NCBI RefSeq assembly: GCF_001940455.1 | Contig: NZ_MKQR01000028.1 | Location: forward strand, 164,057-228,056 | Reading direction: 5' to 3' | From: Actinokineospora bangkokensis | GTDB lineage: Bacteria > Actinomycetota > Actinomycetes > Mycobacteriales > Pseudonocardiaceae | DNA length: 64,000 nt | Shown here: positions 1 through 9,145 of the stretch, one piece after another | How the letters are laid out: every line of letters begins with the position of its first letter | Position numbering within the stretch: position 1 is the stretch's first letter | The notes under the pieces: model-generated | What the model was told of the DNA's origin: nothing | Databases searched by the model: none | What the model saw: only the letters and a program-made list of their open reading frames with translations | Translations under genes and position numbers: made by a program

Positions 1-2160
1 GTCGAGGTCGGTGCCGTCGTAGGCGGTGGTGAAGGACTTGACCTCGTCGTTCCAGCCGTGGGTGAGCACGTCGTCGGCGATGCGGTCGCGCAGCTGCTCC
101 CAGCCCGGCTCGACCTCGCGGCCGTGGGCGAGGGCGAGCTTGACCGCGCGGTCGACGGTCAGCCAGCACATGACCTTGGAGTACACGTGGTGGCGGGGGC
201 GGTGGCGCTCCTCCCAGATGCCGTGGTCGGGCTCGTGCCAGCGGCGGGTGACCGCCTCGGCCATCGCCCGCACCATCGCCCAGTCGCCGTCGGTCAGCGA
301 GCCGCGGGCCTCGGACAGGGCCATCACCAGGTCGACGACCGGGCCGAAGACGTCCAGCTGCACCTGCTGGTTGGCCAGGTTGCCCACCCGGACCGGGCGC
401 GAGCCCGCGTAGCCGGGCAGGGTGTCGATCACGGCCTCCGGGCCCAGGGTGGTGCCCGCGATCGTGTACAGCGGGTGCAGCCGCTCCGGGCCCGCGACGG
501 TCTCCAGCACGCCGTGCACCCAGCCCAGGAACGCCTCGGCCTCGGCGGTGGACCCCAGCGACACCAGCGCCTTGGCGGTCATCGACGCGTCGCGCAGCCA
601 GCAGTAGCGGTAGTCCCAGTTGCGGACGCCGCCGATCTCCTCCGGCAGCGACGTGGTGGCCGCGGCCATGATCGCGCCGGTGCCGCTGTGGCAGAGCCCG
701 CGCAGGGTCAGCGCCGAGCGCCCCACCAGGTCCTTCTCCACCGGCGGCAGGGTCAGCCCGTCCAGCCACCGCGACCAGTACGCCCCGGCGCGGGCCTTGC
801 GGTCGGCCTCGGCCACCGGGTTCGGCCCCAGGTCACCGGTGCCGCAGCGCAGCTCGAACACCACCGGTTCGTCGGCCCGCAGCGCCACCACGGCGCGGGC
901 GGTGTCCCACATGCCGTCGGAGACGACCTCCCACGCCACACCGGGGGAGCGCAGGGCGATCGGGTCGGAGGTGCCCAGCACGCGGATGCCGTCGGCGGTG
1001 GCCTCCAGGCGCACCTGGACCTGCCCGAACTCCGGGCGCGGCGCGAACTCCACCACGACCGAGGAGGTGCCGGTGAGCACCCTGGTGAGGTCGGTGCGGA
1101 ACTCCGCGGCCTCGTGGTCGAGGTAGTCTGTGACCAGCAGGCCCGACCAGCGGGTCTCCACGGTCATGGTGCCGGGCAGGTAGCGCTGGCCCAGCGGCAG
1201 GCCGCCGTGCTCGGGGCGCACCGAGAAGTGCCCGGCGGTCGGCCCGCCGAGCAGGTCGGCGAACACCGCCGCCGAGTCCGGCTCCGGGTGGCACAGCCAG
1301 GTCAGCCGGGCGTCCGGGGTGACCAGGGCGACCGAGCGCTCGTTGGCCAGCATCGACAGCCGCTCGATCGGCGGGGCCTGGTCGCCGTAGAGCCAGTTGC
1401 GCCGCTCCTCCAGCAGGAACGCCAGCATCTTCGCCACCGACACGGTGTCGTCGATGCGGTAGCCGGCCAGCGTCTCGCCGTCGCCGACCTTGACCCCCAG
1501 GTCGGGGCCGGAGAGCCGGGCGAAGGCCTTCTCGTCGGTGACGTCGTCGCCGACGAACACCGCCGCGGTCGCCCCGACCTGGTGGCGCAGCACGTCGAGG
1601 GCGTGGCCCTTGTCGGTCTGCACCACGGCCAGCTCGACCACGGCCTTGCCCTCGGTGACCTGCACGCCGTCCCAGGTGCACGGGCCACCGCGGACCGCGG
1701 ACAGCACCCGCTCGGCCACCTCGGCCGGGGCCCGGCGCACGTGCACGGCGATGCTGGCGGGCTTGACCTCAAGCTGCACGCCGGTGGCGCCGTCGACCAG
1801 CTTGGCCAGCTCGTCCTCCACGCGCTGGTGCAGCGCGCGGGCGGCGCCGTCGAGGGCGTGCACGAAGCCCACGTCGAACTCCGAGCCGTGGCTGCCGACC
1901 AGGTGCACCTCCGACGGCAGCCGGGACAGGGTGGCCAGGTCGCGCAGCGCCCGGCCGGAGATCACCGCGGTGGTGGTCTCGTGCAGGCCCGCCAGCGAGC
2001 GCAGGGCCGCGACGGAGTCGGTGTTCGGGCGGGCCTTCTCGGGGTCCTCGACGATGGGCGAGAGAGTTCCGTCGTAGTCGCACGCGACCAGCAGGCGCGG
2101 GGTGCGCGCCAGCTGCACGATCGCGCGCCGCAATTCGGCGGGGAGGGCCTCGGCGGTCAA
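1..2160 (-). CDS. otsB: Trehalose-6-phosphate phosphatase fused to a GH15 glycosidase (3' end cut by window)
   Basis: The reading frame runs off the left edge, so only the first 720 codons are seen. Residues 1-265 are a HAD-type trehalose phosphatase with DYDGTLSP at 28-35 (nucleophile D28, D30) and GDDVTDEKAF near 204-213. From about 275 on there is a GH15 glucoamylase/trehalase-type domain with NWDYRYCWLRDASMT near 512 and WNDEVKSFTTAYDG at the edge. The OtsB half would remove phosphate from the product of the upstream otsA. Actinobacterial GH15 enzymes include trehalases, so the second half may hydrolyse trehalose, but that is inference. The TTG start is chosen because AAGGAG lies 7-8 nt before it and the ATG just upstream ends at once in a stop. 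Only 33 bp separate it from otsA. Confidence 0.88.
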   Translation of the reverse strand, partial: MTAEALPAELRRAIVQLARTPRLLVACDYDGTLSPIVEDPEKARPNTDSVAALRSLAGLHETTTAVISGRALRDLATLSRLPSEVHLVGSHGSEFDVGFVHALDGAARALHQRVEDELAKLVDGATGVQLEVKPASIAVHVRRAPAEVAERVLSAVRGGPCTWDGVQVTEGKAVVELAVVQTDKGHALDVLRHQVGATAAVFVGDDVTDEKAFARLSGPDLGVKVGDGETLAGYRIDDTVSVAKMLAFLLEERRNWLYGDQAPPIERLSMLANERSVALVTPDARLTWLCHPEPDSAAVFADLLGGPTAGHFSVRPEHGGLPLGQRYLPGTMTVETRWSGLLVTDYLDHEAAEFRTDLTRVLTGTSSVVVEFAPRPEFGQVQVRLEATADGIRVLGTSDPIALRSPGVAWEVVSDGMWDTARAVVALRADEPVVFELRCGTGDLGPNPVAEADRKARAGAYWSRWLDGLTLPPVEKDLVGRSALTLRGLCHSGTGAIMAAATTSLPEEIGGVRNWDYRYCWLRDASMTAKALVSLGSTAEAEAFLGWVHGVLETVAGPERLHPLYTIAGTTLGPEAVIDTLPGYAGSRPVRVGNLANQQVQLDVFGPVVDLVMALSEARGSLTDGDWAMVRAMAEAVTRRWHEPDHGIWEERHRPRHHVYSKVMCWLTVDRAVKLALAHGREVEPGWEQLRDRIADDVLTHGWNDEVKSFTTAYDGTDLD

Positions 2161-2193
2161 CGCCTTCTCCTTGGGGACATCGGTGTCAGGGGG

Positions 2194-3633
2194 CTAGTGG
2201 CCGTGCTCCGGGTCCAAGGCATCGAGGAAGGAGCGCGCCCACCGGTCGACGTCGTGGGTCAGCACTTGTCGCCGCAGCGCGCGCATCCTACGGCGACCTT
2301 CGGCTGGATCGATCGTGAGGGCCGCGAGCATGGCCTTCTTGACGCCGTCGAGGTCGTGCGGGTTGACGAGGAAGCTACTCGTCAGCTCGGCCGCGGCCCC
2401 GGCGAACTCGCTGAGGACTAGGGCACCGCCCAGGTCGTGCCTGCACGCCACGTACTCCTTGCAGACGAGGTTCATGCCGTCGCGCACCGGCGTCACCAGC
2501 ATCACGTCCGCGGCGGCGAAGAACGCCGCCAGCTCCGCCCGCCCGACCGACTGGTGCAGGTAGTGCACGACCGGCCGCCCGACCTTGCCGAACTCGCCGT
2601 TGATGCGGCTGACGATCTGCTCGATCTCCCCGCGCATCCGCTGGTAGTGCTCGACCCGCTCGCGCGAGGGCGTCGCCAGCTGCACCATGGCGACCTCCTC
2701 CGGGTCGACCTTGCCCTCCTGGAGCAGCTCCTGCAGGGCGTAGAGGCGCCGGTCGATGCCCTTGGTGTAGTCCAGCCGGTCGACCCCGAGGATGACCTTC
2801 TTGGGGTTGCCCAGGTCGGCGCGCACCTGCTGGGTGCGGGCGATGGTCTCCTTCTTGCGGGCCAGCGCGTCCAGGCCGGTCGAGTCGATGGAGATGGGGA
2901 ACGCGCCCACCCGCACCGCCCGGTCGCCGAGCTGGATGACGCCGGGGCGGGTGCGCACGCCGACCGCGCCGCGGGTGGGCTCCAGGCCCAGCAGCCGCCG
3001 GGCCAGCCAGAGGAAGTTCTGCGCGCCGCCGGGCCGGTGGAAGCCGACCAGGTCGGCGCCGAGCAGGCCGCGCACGATCTCCGCCCGCCAGGGCAGCTGC
3101 ATGAACAGCTCGGTGGGCGGGAACGGGATGTGCAGGAAGAAGCCGATCCGCAGGTCCGGGCGCAGCTCGCGCAGCATCGACGGCACCAGTTGCAGCTGGT
3201 AGTCCTGGATCCACACCGTCGCGCCCTGGGCGGCGACCTTCGCGCACGCCTCCGCGAAGCGGTGGTTGACCTTGACGTAGGTGTCCCACCAGCCGCGGTC
3301 GAACACCGGGGTGGCCACGACGTCGTGGTAGAGCGGCCAGAGGGTGCCGTTGGAGAAGCCCTCGTAGTAGTCGCGCACCTCCACCGCCGACAGCGCCACC
3401 GGGTGCAGCCGCAGGTCGTCCTCGACCAGCTCGTCGACCTCGACGTCGGGCACGCCGGGCCAGCCGACCCAGGCGCCGCTGTGGCTGCGCAGGAACGGCG
3501 CCAGGGCGCTGACCAGGCCACCCGGGCTGTGCTTCCAGCGCTGGGTGCCGTCGGGCAGCCGCTCCAGGTCGACCGGCAGGCGGTTGGCCGCGACGATGAA
3601 GTCCGCGCCCCCGGGTCCGTTTCCGCTGCTCAC
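2194..3633 (-). CDS. otsA: Trehalose-6-phosphate synthase
   Basis: This is a 479-residue GT20 retaining glycosyltransferase that joins UDP- or GDP-glucose to glucose-6-phosphate to make trehalose-6-phosphate. Diagnostic stretches are [10 protein letters not shown], the donor-site run [16 protein letters not shown], and near the C-terminus [17 protein letters not shown] followed by [12 protein letters not shown]. Length is normal for the family. The start is GTG with GGAGG about 9 nt upstream. The gene lies directly before the phosphatase/GH15 fusion on the same strand, so synthesis and dephosphorylation are probably co-transcribed, as in other OtsAB pairs. Confidence 0.95.
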   Translation of the reverse strand: MSSGNGPGGADFIVAANRLPVDLERLPDGTQRWKHSPGGLVSALAPFLRSHSGAWVGWPGVPDVEVDELVEDDLRLHPVALSAVEVRDYYEGFSNGTLWPLYHDVVATPVFDRGWWDTYVKVNHRFAEACAKVAAQGATVWIQDYQLQLVPSMLRELRPDLRIGFFLHIPFPPTELFMQLPWRAEIVRGLLGADLVGFHRPGGAQNFLWLARRLLGLEPTRGAVGVRTRPGVIQLGDRAVRVGAFPISIDSTGLDALARKKETIARTQQVRADLGNPKKVILGVDRLDYTKGIDRRLYALQELLQEGKVDPEEVAMVQLATPSRERVEHYQRMRGEIEQIVSRINGEFGKVGRPVVHYLHQSVGRAELAAFFAAADVMLVTPVRDGMNLVCKEYVACRHDLGGALVLSEFAGAAAELTSSFLVNPHDLDGVKKAMLAALTIDPAEGRRRMRALRRQVLTHDVDRWARSFLDALDPEHGH

Positions 3634-3740
3634 GCTGGCTGCGCCTCCTGTCGGCCCGGGGACGGGGTGGTGGGTTCGAGGCTAACGGCCGCGGGCCCGG
3701 CCCGCGCCCTGCGGGCGGGGCCCCCGGCGCGTGCCGTGGG

Positions 3741-5210
3741 TCACTCCAGCCTGCGCCGGGTGGGCCGCAGCGGCCCGGACATGCGCGGCCCGGCCAGCCG
3801 CCGCTCCAGCCGTCCCAGCCCGGAGCGCACCGGCTGGGCCAGGTACTCCCCGAGGACGACCCCCGCCGCCAGCGCCAGCGCGATGGCCGCGGCCAGCATC
3901 AGCGTCGGCAGCCCGGCCACCGACCGCTCCACGGCCAGCTGGAAGACACCGCGGTAGGTGGTGATGCCCGGCAGCAGCGGCACCATCCCGGACACGGCCA
4001 CCACCAGCGGCGGCATCCGCAGCCGCCGCGAGACGACCCCGCCGCCGAACCCGACCGCGGCGGCCGCGGCCGCCGACGCCGCGATCGGCCCGGTCCCGGT
4101 CAGCGCCAGCGCCCCGTACACCGCGGTCCCGACCCCGCCCGCGGCCGCGGACACCGCGAGCGCGCGCGGCCGGGCATAGCTGGCCAGCCCGAAGCACCCG
4201 GCCGCCGCGGCCCCGGCGAGCGCCTGCACGGGCAACCGCAGCGGGCTCGGCGGCAGCGGGTCGGCCAGCGGCGTGTACTGCATCCCCAGTGCGGTGGCGA
4301 CGTTGAACGCCAGCACCACCCCGGTGATCAGCCCGGCGGTCATCAGCGAGACCTCCATGGCCCGCCCCGCCGCGGTGACGTTGTAGCCGCTGATGGCGTC
4401 CTGCACCGTCGACACCACCGACAACCCCGACAGCAGCACCGTGATCGCCGCCGCCACCAGCACCGTCGGCCGGTCCGCTGGCACCAGCCCGCTGGTGAAG
4501 ATCGCCAGCGCGCCCCCGGTCGCCAGCGCGCCGCCCACCGCCTGCTGGAAGAAGAACGGCAGCGCCCGCCGGTTCAGCAGCCGCCCCACCCGGTCGATGA
4601 CGGCCGTGATCCCCCCTGCGAACAGCGCGCTCAGCGGCGCCCCACCGATCAGGATCGTGATCGCCACCGCCATCCCCGCCCACGCCAGCGTCGCCACCCA
4701 GCGCGGGTACGGGTGCTCGGCGCTGGTGATCCGCTCCAGCTCCACCTGCGCGTCCTCGGCGCTCACCCGCTGCGCGGTGATCCGCCGCACCAGGTCCTCC
4801 ACCGCCGCCAGCCGGGTGTAGTCCAGCGACCGCGACCGCACCACCCGCAGGCTGGTGATCGGCGGTTCCTCGCTGCCCCGCCTGCACGCCACCGTGATCG
4901 AGGTGAAGATGACGTCCACCTCGCAGTGCGGCAACCCGTACGCCGACGCCACCGCGATGATCGTCGCCGTCACGTCGGAGGCCCCCGCCCCCGACGTCAT
5001 CTGCACCTCCCCGATCCGGATCGCCAGGTCCAGCACGAAGTGCACCGTGCGCTCGGCGGGCAGCGCGGGCCCCATCACCACCTCGCGCGGCACCCGCGCG
5101 GGCGGCGCCGCGCGCTCCTCCTCCCGCACCCGCCACCACCCGGCCCCCGCGCGCTCCACCCCGGCCCCACCGCCACCGCGCCGCTCACGCCCGGAGCGCC
5201 CCAACCGCAC
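3741..5210 (-). CDS. ThrE-family threonine/serine exporter
   Basis: The 489-residue protein has the two-part ThrE layout. The N-terminal half (about 46-180) contains QMTSGAGASDVTATI and the hydrophilic SITVACRRG region, followed by some ten hydrophobic segments from about 190 to the end. ThrE proteins export small hydroxy amino acids in exchange for protons in actinobacteria. The GTG start at 5210 has GGGAGG about 8 nt upstream, which supports the extra arginine/glycine-rich 45 residues before the conserved part. A start at Met46 is the alternative. The gene stands alone and its substrate cannot be told from sequence. Confidence 0.85.
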   Translation of the reverse strand: MRLGRSGRERRGGGGAGVERAGAGWWRVREEERAAPPARVPREVVMGPALPAERTVHFVLDLAIRIGEVQMTSGAGASDVTATIIAVASAYGLPHCEVDVIFTSITVACRRGSEEPPITSLRVVRSRSLDYTRLAAVEDLVRRITAQRVSAEDAQVELERITSAEHPYPRWVATLAWAGMAVAITILIGGAPLSALFAGGITAVIDRVGRLLNRRALPFFFQQAVGGALATGGALAIFTSGLVPADRPTVLVAAAITVLLSGLSVVSTVQDAISGYNVTAAGRAMEVSLMTAGLITGVVLAFNVATALGMQYTPLADPLPPSPLRLPVQALAGAAAAGCFGLASYARPRALAVSAAAGGVGTAVYGALALTGTGPIAASAAAAAAVGFGGGVVSRRLRMPPLVVAVSGMVPLLPGITTYRGVFQLAVERSVAGLPTLMLAAAIALALAAGVVLGEYLAQPVRSGLGRLERRLAGPRMSGPLRPTRRRLE

Positions 5211-5328
5211 CGAAACCGCCTCCCGTCAGACACATCGGATGAATCCCAGCGACAGTGTCCAACCCCGGCCCGCCCCGCAACAGCACGGGTCAGGGCCCTA
5301 GGATGTCCCCTGGTGCCCTGTGCGCCAC

Positions 5329-5401
5329 GCCGGTATAGCTCAATTGGCAGAGCACTCGCCTTGTAAGCGAAAGGTTCGGGGTTCGAGTCCCCGTACCGGC
5401 T
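5329..5401 (+). tRNA. tRNA-Thr (TGT anticodon)
   Basis: A 73-nt cloverleaf can be drawn. The 7-bp acceptor stem GCCGGTA/TACCGGC pairs, the D-arm is GCTC/GAGC, the anticodon loop CTTGTAA gives anticodon TGT (reads ACA), and the T-arm is CGGGG-TTCGAGT-CCCCG. The closing pair of the anticodon stem is a C-A mismatch. CCA is not encoded. The 3' half doubles as the left attachment site of the island that follows. Confidence 0.93.
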
Positions 5402-5402
5402 C
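5366..5402 (+). repeat. attL: 37-bp direct repeat in the 3' end of tRNA-Thr
   Basis: This 37-bp segment, running from the 3' side of the anticodon stem to one base past the tRNA, recurs without change at 9058-9094. Duplication of a tRNA 3' end is the usual footprint of tyrosine-recombinase integration. The intact tRNA remains at this end and the recombinase remnant is next to it. Confidence 0.9.
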
Positions 5403-5456
5403 TCTTCCCCCTGGTCAGCAGGGGTGTTGGCGGGAGCTGTCCGAATCCGCCCATGG

Positions 5457-6179
5457 TTAACCTATGCTTTGCCCGCGAATCTCGGTCCGCGTCCCGGCCG
5501 CCGCGTGCCCCACCACCTTGCACGCCAGTTGCACCTCCTGCGTGGTGTGGACGTTGCTGTGCACCAGGTAGTCCGCGATCTCCCGGGCGCTCAGCCCGGC
5601 CCGGTTGAGCCGGTCAGCCACTAGTGCCGGAACATGTACGAGTGCAGCTCCGCCGGGACGGTTCCGTCCGGCACCTTCCGCAGCGCCGTCCGCGCGTTGT
5701 TGGGGTCGCGCAGCGTGCCCCGCGAGGACCGGAAAACGAACTCCGACCACCGCTGCTCGTATCGTGCCCGCAGACACTCCACCGCCCCACCGAGGCGGCT
5801 TGATCGTCCGCATCCCCGCGCTGGTCTTGGTGTGCGGCTGCACCGCCAGGCCCTCACACGCGATCCGCGTCGCCGTCCCCTCGAACCGCACCGTCCCCGC
5901 CTCGAAGTCGCCCCACGACCAGTCCAGCGCCAACAGCTCCCCGATCCGGCACCCCACCCCGGACAGCGCGGTAACGAAGTCCGGCAGATCGTGCCGTTCG
6001 GTGTACGGCAACGTCCGCAGGTGACCTTGCCGCCGCGCCGTAGAGTCCTCGGTTAGCACGATCTTCGGCTGCGCCTTCCTCAGCCGCGCCGGGCTCAGCT
6101 CCCGAACCGGGTTGTCCTCCCGGGCGTCGTGCCGCACCGCCAACGAGAAGATCCTCCTCAGCACGATCTTCCCGTGCAC
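5457..6179 (-). pseudogene. Decayed tyrosine recombinase (island integrase)
   Basis: Fragments of a phage-type integrase catalytic domain occur in two frames. The N-terminal part keeps GCRIGELLALDW, which carries the first catalytic Arg. The middle part (SEFVFRSSRGTLRDPNN to HSYMFRH) lies in another frame at about 5621-5857 and ends in a stop. The tail (GLSAREIADYLVHSNVHTTQEV) returns to the first frame. At least two frameshifts are therefore needed to rebuild it. The SAM-like N-terminal domain is missing, and the position where the catalytic Tyr is expected (TQEVQLACKV, usually a TQDVY-like run) reads Gln. It points toward the tRNA, as usual for island integrases. Confidence 0.85.
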
Positions 6180-6338
6180 CCCCGACGCCTATTACTGATA
6201 TGGAGGCTGCAACTGCGGCGCGAATCCTACGTCTGGCCTACGCTAATAGGACGAACAAGCGCGAAATTCTGGAGTTGTACAGCGACGTTCTTATCGACTG
6301 GTTCGAGGTGTCCACATCGTCAAACTGTTTGTGACGTC

Positions 6339-6980
6339 TTATTGATGCCATTCGTTCACTACGGAATCTATTGTTTTCAGCATTGCTTTCCATCCGCTCA
6401 ACTGATTCACTTTTCCATGCAGATCCAAGGACTCCAATAGCTGTCTTCTGTGAGAAGAAAATCTAGCGTGCATCTGCTGGCGTCGACGTCCGGTTGTTTC
6501 GGAGGCGGCAACCAGGCATTCTGCGAGAATCTGCTTAGGATCCGATCTTCTCTCTACCTCGCGGAGGGAGGGCAGGGGTAGTTGACTCCTTCCATTAGGT
6601 TTCCCGGCAACTCTGCGTATCGCTTGTTCGTCGAGTAGTAGCCAAGCTTCTGTCATTCTTACTGGAATGACTGGAAGTATCCGGCCGAAGAATCCAGCGG
6701 CAGTGCATCCTTTTGTTATCTCGTCAAGTCTTACGGCCGGTTCTACGTTGTCACTGTCGCGGTGCACGATTATCAGATCGGGGACGGAAGACTGCCCTTG
6801 AAATGCTAGTCCGCTCGAAACTCGTCCGGCAACCGTCTTGTCTTTGAGATGTGGAAGAAGTTCGAAGTCGAGCGAAGTAACTCGAAGCTGAATGCCGCGA
6901 AACAGGAAAAGCGATTCGAAGATTTCGCCGAGAGCGGAATCGGACGTGCCTTCGCAGAGGTACAGGCCGCGCTTTTCCAT
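6339..6980 (-). CDS. DUF4276-like, TOPRIM-type putative nuclease partner
   Basis: The 213-residue protein has the hallmarks of a small TOPRIM-like effector. LYLCEGTSDSAL near the N-terminus supplies the acidic EG..D motif (E10, D14), and DLIIVHRDSDN gives a DxD pair (D75, D77). MTEAWLLLDEQAI matches the conserved region of DUF4276-type proteins. Such proteins are often encoded beside SMC-like ATPases in defence pairs. Its ATG shares one base with the stop of the upstream ATPase gene (TAATG), so translation is probably coupled. Nuclease activity is inference from motifs. Base composition is AT-richer than the host. Confidence 0.72.
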   Translation of the reverse strand: MEKRGLYLCEGTSDSALGEIFESLFLFRGIQLRVTSLDFELLPHLKDKTVAGRVSSGLAFQGQSSVPDLIIVHRDSDNVEPAVRLDEITKGCTAAGFFGRILPVIPVRMTEAWLLLDEQAIRRVAGKPNGRSQLPLPSLREVERRSDPKQILAECLVAASETTGRRRQQMHARFSSHRRQLLESLDLHGKVNQLSGWKAMLKTIDSVVNEWHQ

Positions 6981-8407
6981 TAAGCGCTCCTCATAGGCAA
7001 AGACAATTGGGCGTGAGGCGGTGCTGTCAAGTATGCGACTATGTCAGCTTTGGTGAAACCCAACGATTGATTCCAAGAGGCGCGCCAAGACCCTTCATAT
7101 GGAGTCAGTCTTACTGACTTGACGATGTTCTTCTTATCCATTGTTTGCTGCTTGGCTTCCGCAAGTAGGAGATCTCCAGGATCACATAGCTGTACTACCC
7201 CAGGAGAATGGGTATTAACAATGACTTGGCGGAATGGATTACTTGGCCCGATAGCTTCGGTGGCATCCACTGCAAGATCTCTGATGAGATTCAGCATTGC
7301 AGTCAGATTGGCGGGGTGAATCCCGTTCTCCGGTTCTTCCATGCAAAGCACGCCCGTAAACTCGGGGTCCTCTAGGAGAACACACAAAGCAAGGAATCGA
7401 AGTGTTCCTTCCGATAGGGCGCGAGCGGGCAGTCTTAGGCCGCCACGTTCTTGAAGAAATAGGGTAAAAACCTCACGTACTGGGTCCGAAACAACCTCAA
7501 TCTCCTCAACCGTTACACCCGTTAGATCGGATAGCCTGCCAGCAACCCGGGCATATACAGCTTCTTCGCCGTCTGCTTCATTAGTGCGACCCGCTTCGTG
7601 TACGATTCTATACAGAGAGGAAGCGAGATGGCGCCCGTTAGTTTCCATTCGTCGAGGATCAGTAAAGTTGTCTGGCGTTCTCAGAGCTGAGGGTTCGAGT
7701 GCTAGACGTCGCCAGCTTTGCATCTCGCGTCGCGCCGCAAGAATCGTCGGATAGTCATTGGTGCTAACAGTGCTCAATACAGTCCTGCCTGCGCGTTCTG
7801 CAAGCCGCGGTTGAGGTTTTCCTCGACTACCACCATCCCCGTGAACATTAATGATTATGACATCATCTCGCAATTCTGTAGAAAGGTAAGCCTTGCCGCT
7901 TCGGTGGCCTTTTACTACCGAATTGCGAAAATGCTGAGCGTTATGCCGAAACTTCAGGTGCCGCGGTGCGTCTGACTTGATTATATGGCGCAATTCTTCC
8001 CATAGGAGTGTAAGTCTGCCCACGCCTCCTTCCCCTTCTGGGGGCGAATAACCGAGCTTCAGCTCGTAGCGCAAGAACGTTGTCGTGGCTCTCGCCGATG
8101 ATCCCAAATCGTCTTCTACTTCGTCGGGCACCAACATCTCAACCGCAAAACTTATAACTTTATCACTAGATCGAAAACCGTCCCAAAAAAGATCCCTAAT
8201 ATCGCCCGCTCGGCCAGAGCTGGCGCTACGAACCATTTGTGCAGACTCCATCAATGAATCTGTGGCCAAATAAGATAGAAACTCGATTGCGTCGAATATA
8301 TTGGACTTTCCTACGCCATTCGTTCCTGCGATGCACGTAAAGGGTCCAAATTCGACAGATGTGTCATAGAGATTTTTAAAGCCTTTTACTTCAAGTCGGG
8401 TTAGCAT
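6980..8407 (-). CDS. SMC/OLD-like AAA (AAA_21) ATPase, candidate anti-phage sensor
   Basis: The 475-residue protein is an ABC-type ATPase of the RecF/SMC/OLD class. It has Walker A GTNGVGKS at 28-35, an ABC signature ALSEGTLRFLAL near 330, Walker B VLCMEEPENGIHP near 355-365 and a switch His in VNTHSP near 400. The MLTRLEVKGFKNL opening is typical of these ATPases. No C-terminal TOPRIM domain is present, and the partner gene overlapping its stop supplies one. The same logic is seen in split systems such as PARIS. A TACAGT box 6 nt before the ATG suggests a leaderless transcript. The island context and AT-rich codons suggest horizontal transfer. Confidence 0.82.
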   Translation of the reverse strand: MLTRLEVKGFKNLYDTSVEFGPFTCIAGTNGVGKSNIFDAIEFLSYLATDSLMESAQMVRSASSGRAGDIRDLFWDGFRSSDKVISFAVEMLVPDEVEDDLGSSARATTTFLRYELKLGYSPPEGEGGVGRLTLLWEELRHIIKSDAPRHLKFRHNAQHFRNSVVKGHRSGKAYLSTELRDDVIIINVHGDGGSRGKPQPRLAERAGRTVLSTVSTNDYPTILAARREMQSWRRLALEPSALRTPDNFTDPRRMETNGRHLASSLYRIVHEAGRTNEADGEEAVYARVAGRLSDLTGVTVEEIEVVSDPVREVFTLFLQERGGLRLPARALSEGTLRFLALCVLLEDPEFTGVLCMEEPENGIHPANLTAMLNLIRDLAVDATEAIGPSNPFRQVIVNTHSPGVVQLCDPGDLLLAEAKQQTMDKKNIVKSVRLTPYEGSWRASWNQSLGFTKADIVAYLTAPPHAQLSLPMRSA

Positions 8408-8741
8408 GCTGTTACTGTACTGGTCGAGGTCGCCTACCGCGTAGCCATGCGGCGTATGGTTGCTTTAGCTTGCTGAATCTGCCTCTAGGGGATCAAGGCA
8501 CCGCCGCCTGCGCGGCGCGGCAGCGGTGGGCCGGTCCAGGCCGCTCGGGTGCGGTGTCCGCCGTGCCACGGCACGGGCTCCCGCCTCGCTCCGGCCGCGA
8601 GCACGCGGCACAGCTCCCTGGCCGGTGCCGGAGCTGCCACGCCGCGCCAGGCGGCACGGCACCGGGACTCCCGTGAGGCCACGCCTCCCCAGCGGGCAGC
8701 GTCACCGCTGGACGCGTGAGTGCTCCTTCGCCCTCGATCGT

Positions 8742-8830
8742 CTAGCTCCGGGAGGGGGTCATCAAGGGCGCCTGCGGCGTCGCTGGCGCCATGAGGCGCT
8801 CACCCTTGACGACCCCCCTCCCGGGGCTAG
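8742..8830. repeat. 89-bp imperfect inverted repeat in the island's non-coding end
   Basis: The arms begin CTAGCTCCGGGAGGGGG and end in the near-complement CCCCCCTCCCGGGGCTAG. Pairing continues inward through TCATCAAGGG and CCCTTGACGA to a GC-rich loop. The arms are about 30 nt with a few mismatches and a short bulge. It lies inside the island, 230 bp from attR, in a stretch (8408-9057) where no ORF looks real. It could be a transcription terminator, a MITE-like element or a replication or recombination site; nothing decides between them. Confidence 0.6.
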
Positions 8831-9057
8831 GGATGGTCTGTACGAAGGAGCGGGGGAAGTAAGCAGCGGGGATGCGAGCCGCGGCTTAGTGAGCCTGAGC
8901 TGGGCGGATGATCAAGCTGAGCACCCATGCTTTACCCATGAACACCCTGCCAGTCGACGTCAAAGATGCACGATGACGAACGTTTGCACTCGTTATCTGT
9001 GCTGCTAACGGGCGCTTCTGGCAGTCCATGAGGGACAACGGCAGGGGCGCGGGGTCG

Positions 9058-9094
9058 AGCGAAAGGTTCGGGGTTCGAGTCCCCGTACCGGCTC
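9058..9094 (+). repeat. attR: second copy of the 37-bp tRNA-Thr 3' end
   Basis: This copy is identical to 5366-5402. The bases before it do not continue the tRNA, so it is a recombination scar and not a gene. It marks the right border of the island, and normal host coding resumes at 9146. Confidence 0.9.
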
Positions 9095-9145
9095 CACCGC
9101 AGTTCAGGCGTGGTCTGACCGGACCGCTCGGCGCGTCGCCCCGGG

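Larger units (their letters stand above)
5366..9094. mobile_element. Small genomic island integrated at tRNA-Thr
   Basis: The segment is bounded by the 37-bp att repeats. It holds a decayed integrase, a two-gene ATPase/TOPRIM-like operon and about 650 bp of apparently non-coding DNA (8408-9057) with a large palindrome. Bases 6180-8460 are plainly AT-richer than everything around them, with mixed third codon positions, which indicates transfer from another genome. The flanking genes (ThrE-type exporter, IclR regulator) have host composition. With its recombinase dead, the element is probably fixed in place unless another integrase acts on it. Confidence 0.88.

Noticed and set aside
58-2421. 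787-codon plus-strand ORF opposite otsB and otsA
   Set aside because: It is a mirror frame of real minus-strand genes, with low-complexity His/Arg/Gly-rich translation and no motifs.
8465-8705. Several overlapping 60-70-codon ORFs in the island's right part
   Set aside because: They overlap on both strands, lack ribosome sites and show no similarity I recognise; the area looks non-coding.
9058-9094. Second tRNA-Thr gene
   Set aside because: Only the 3' part of the tRNA is present, with no acceptor 5' strand, D-arm or anticodon loop; it is an att repeat.
5366-9094. Prophage
   Set aside because: No structural, lysis or packaging genes are present, and the size and single operon fit a small island better.
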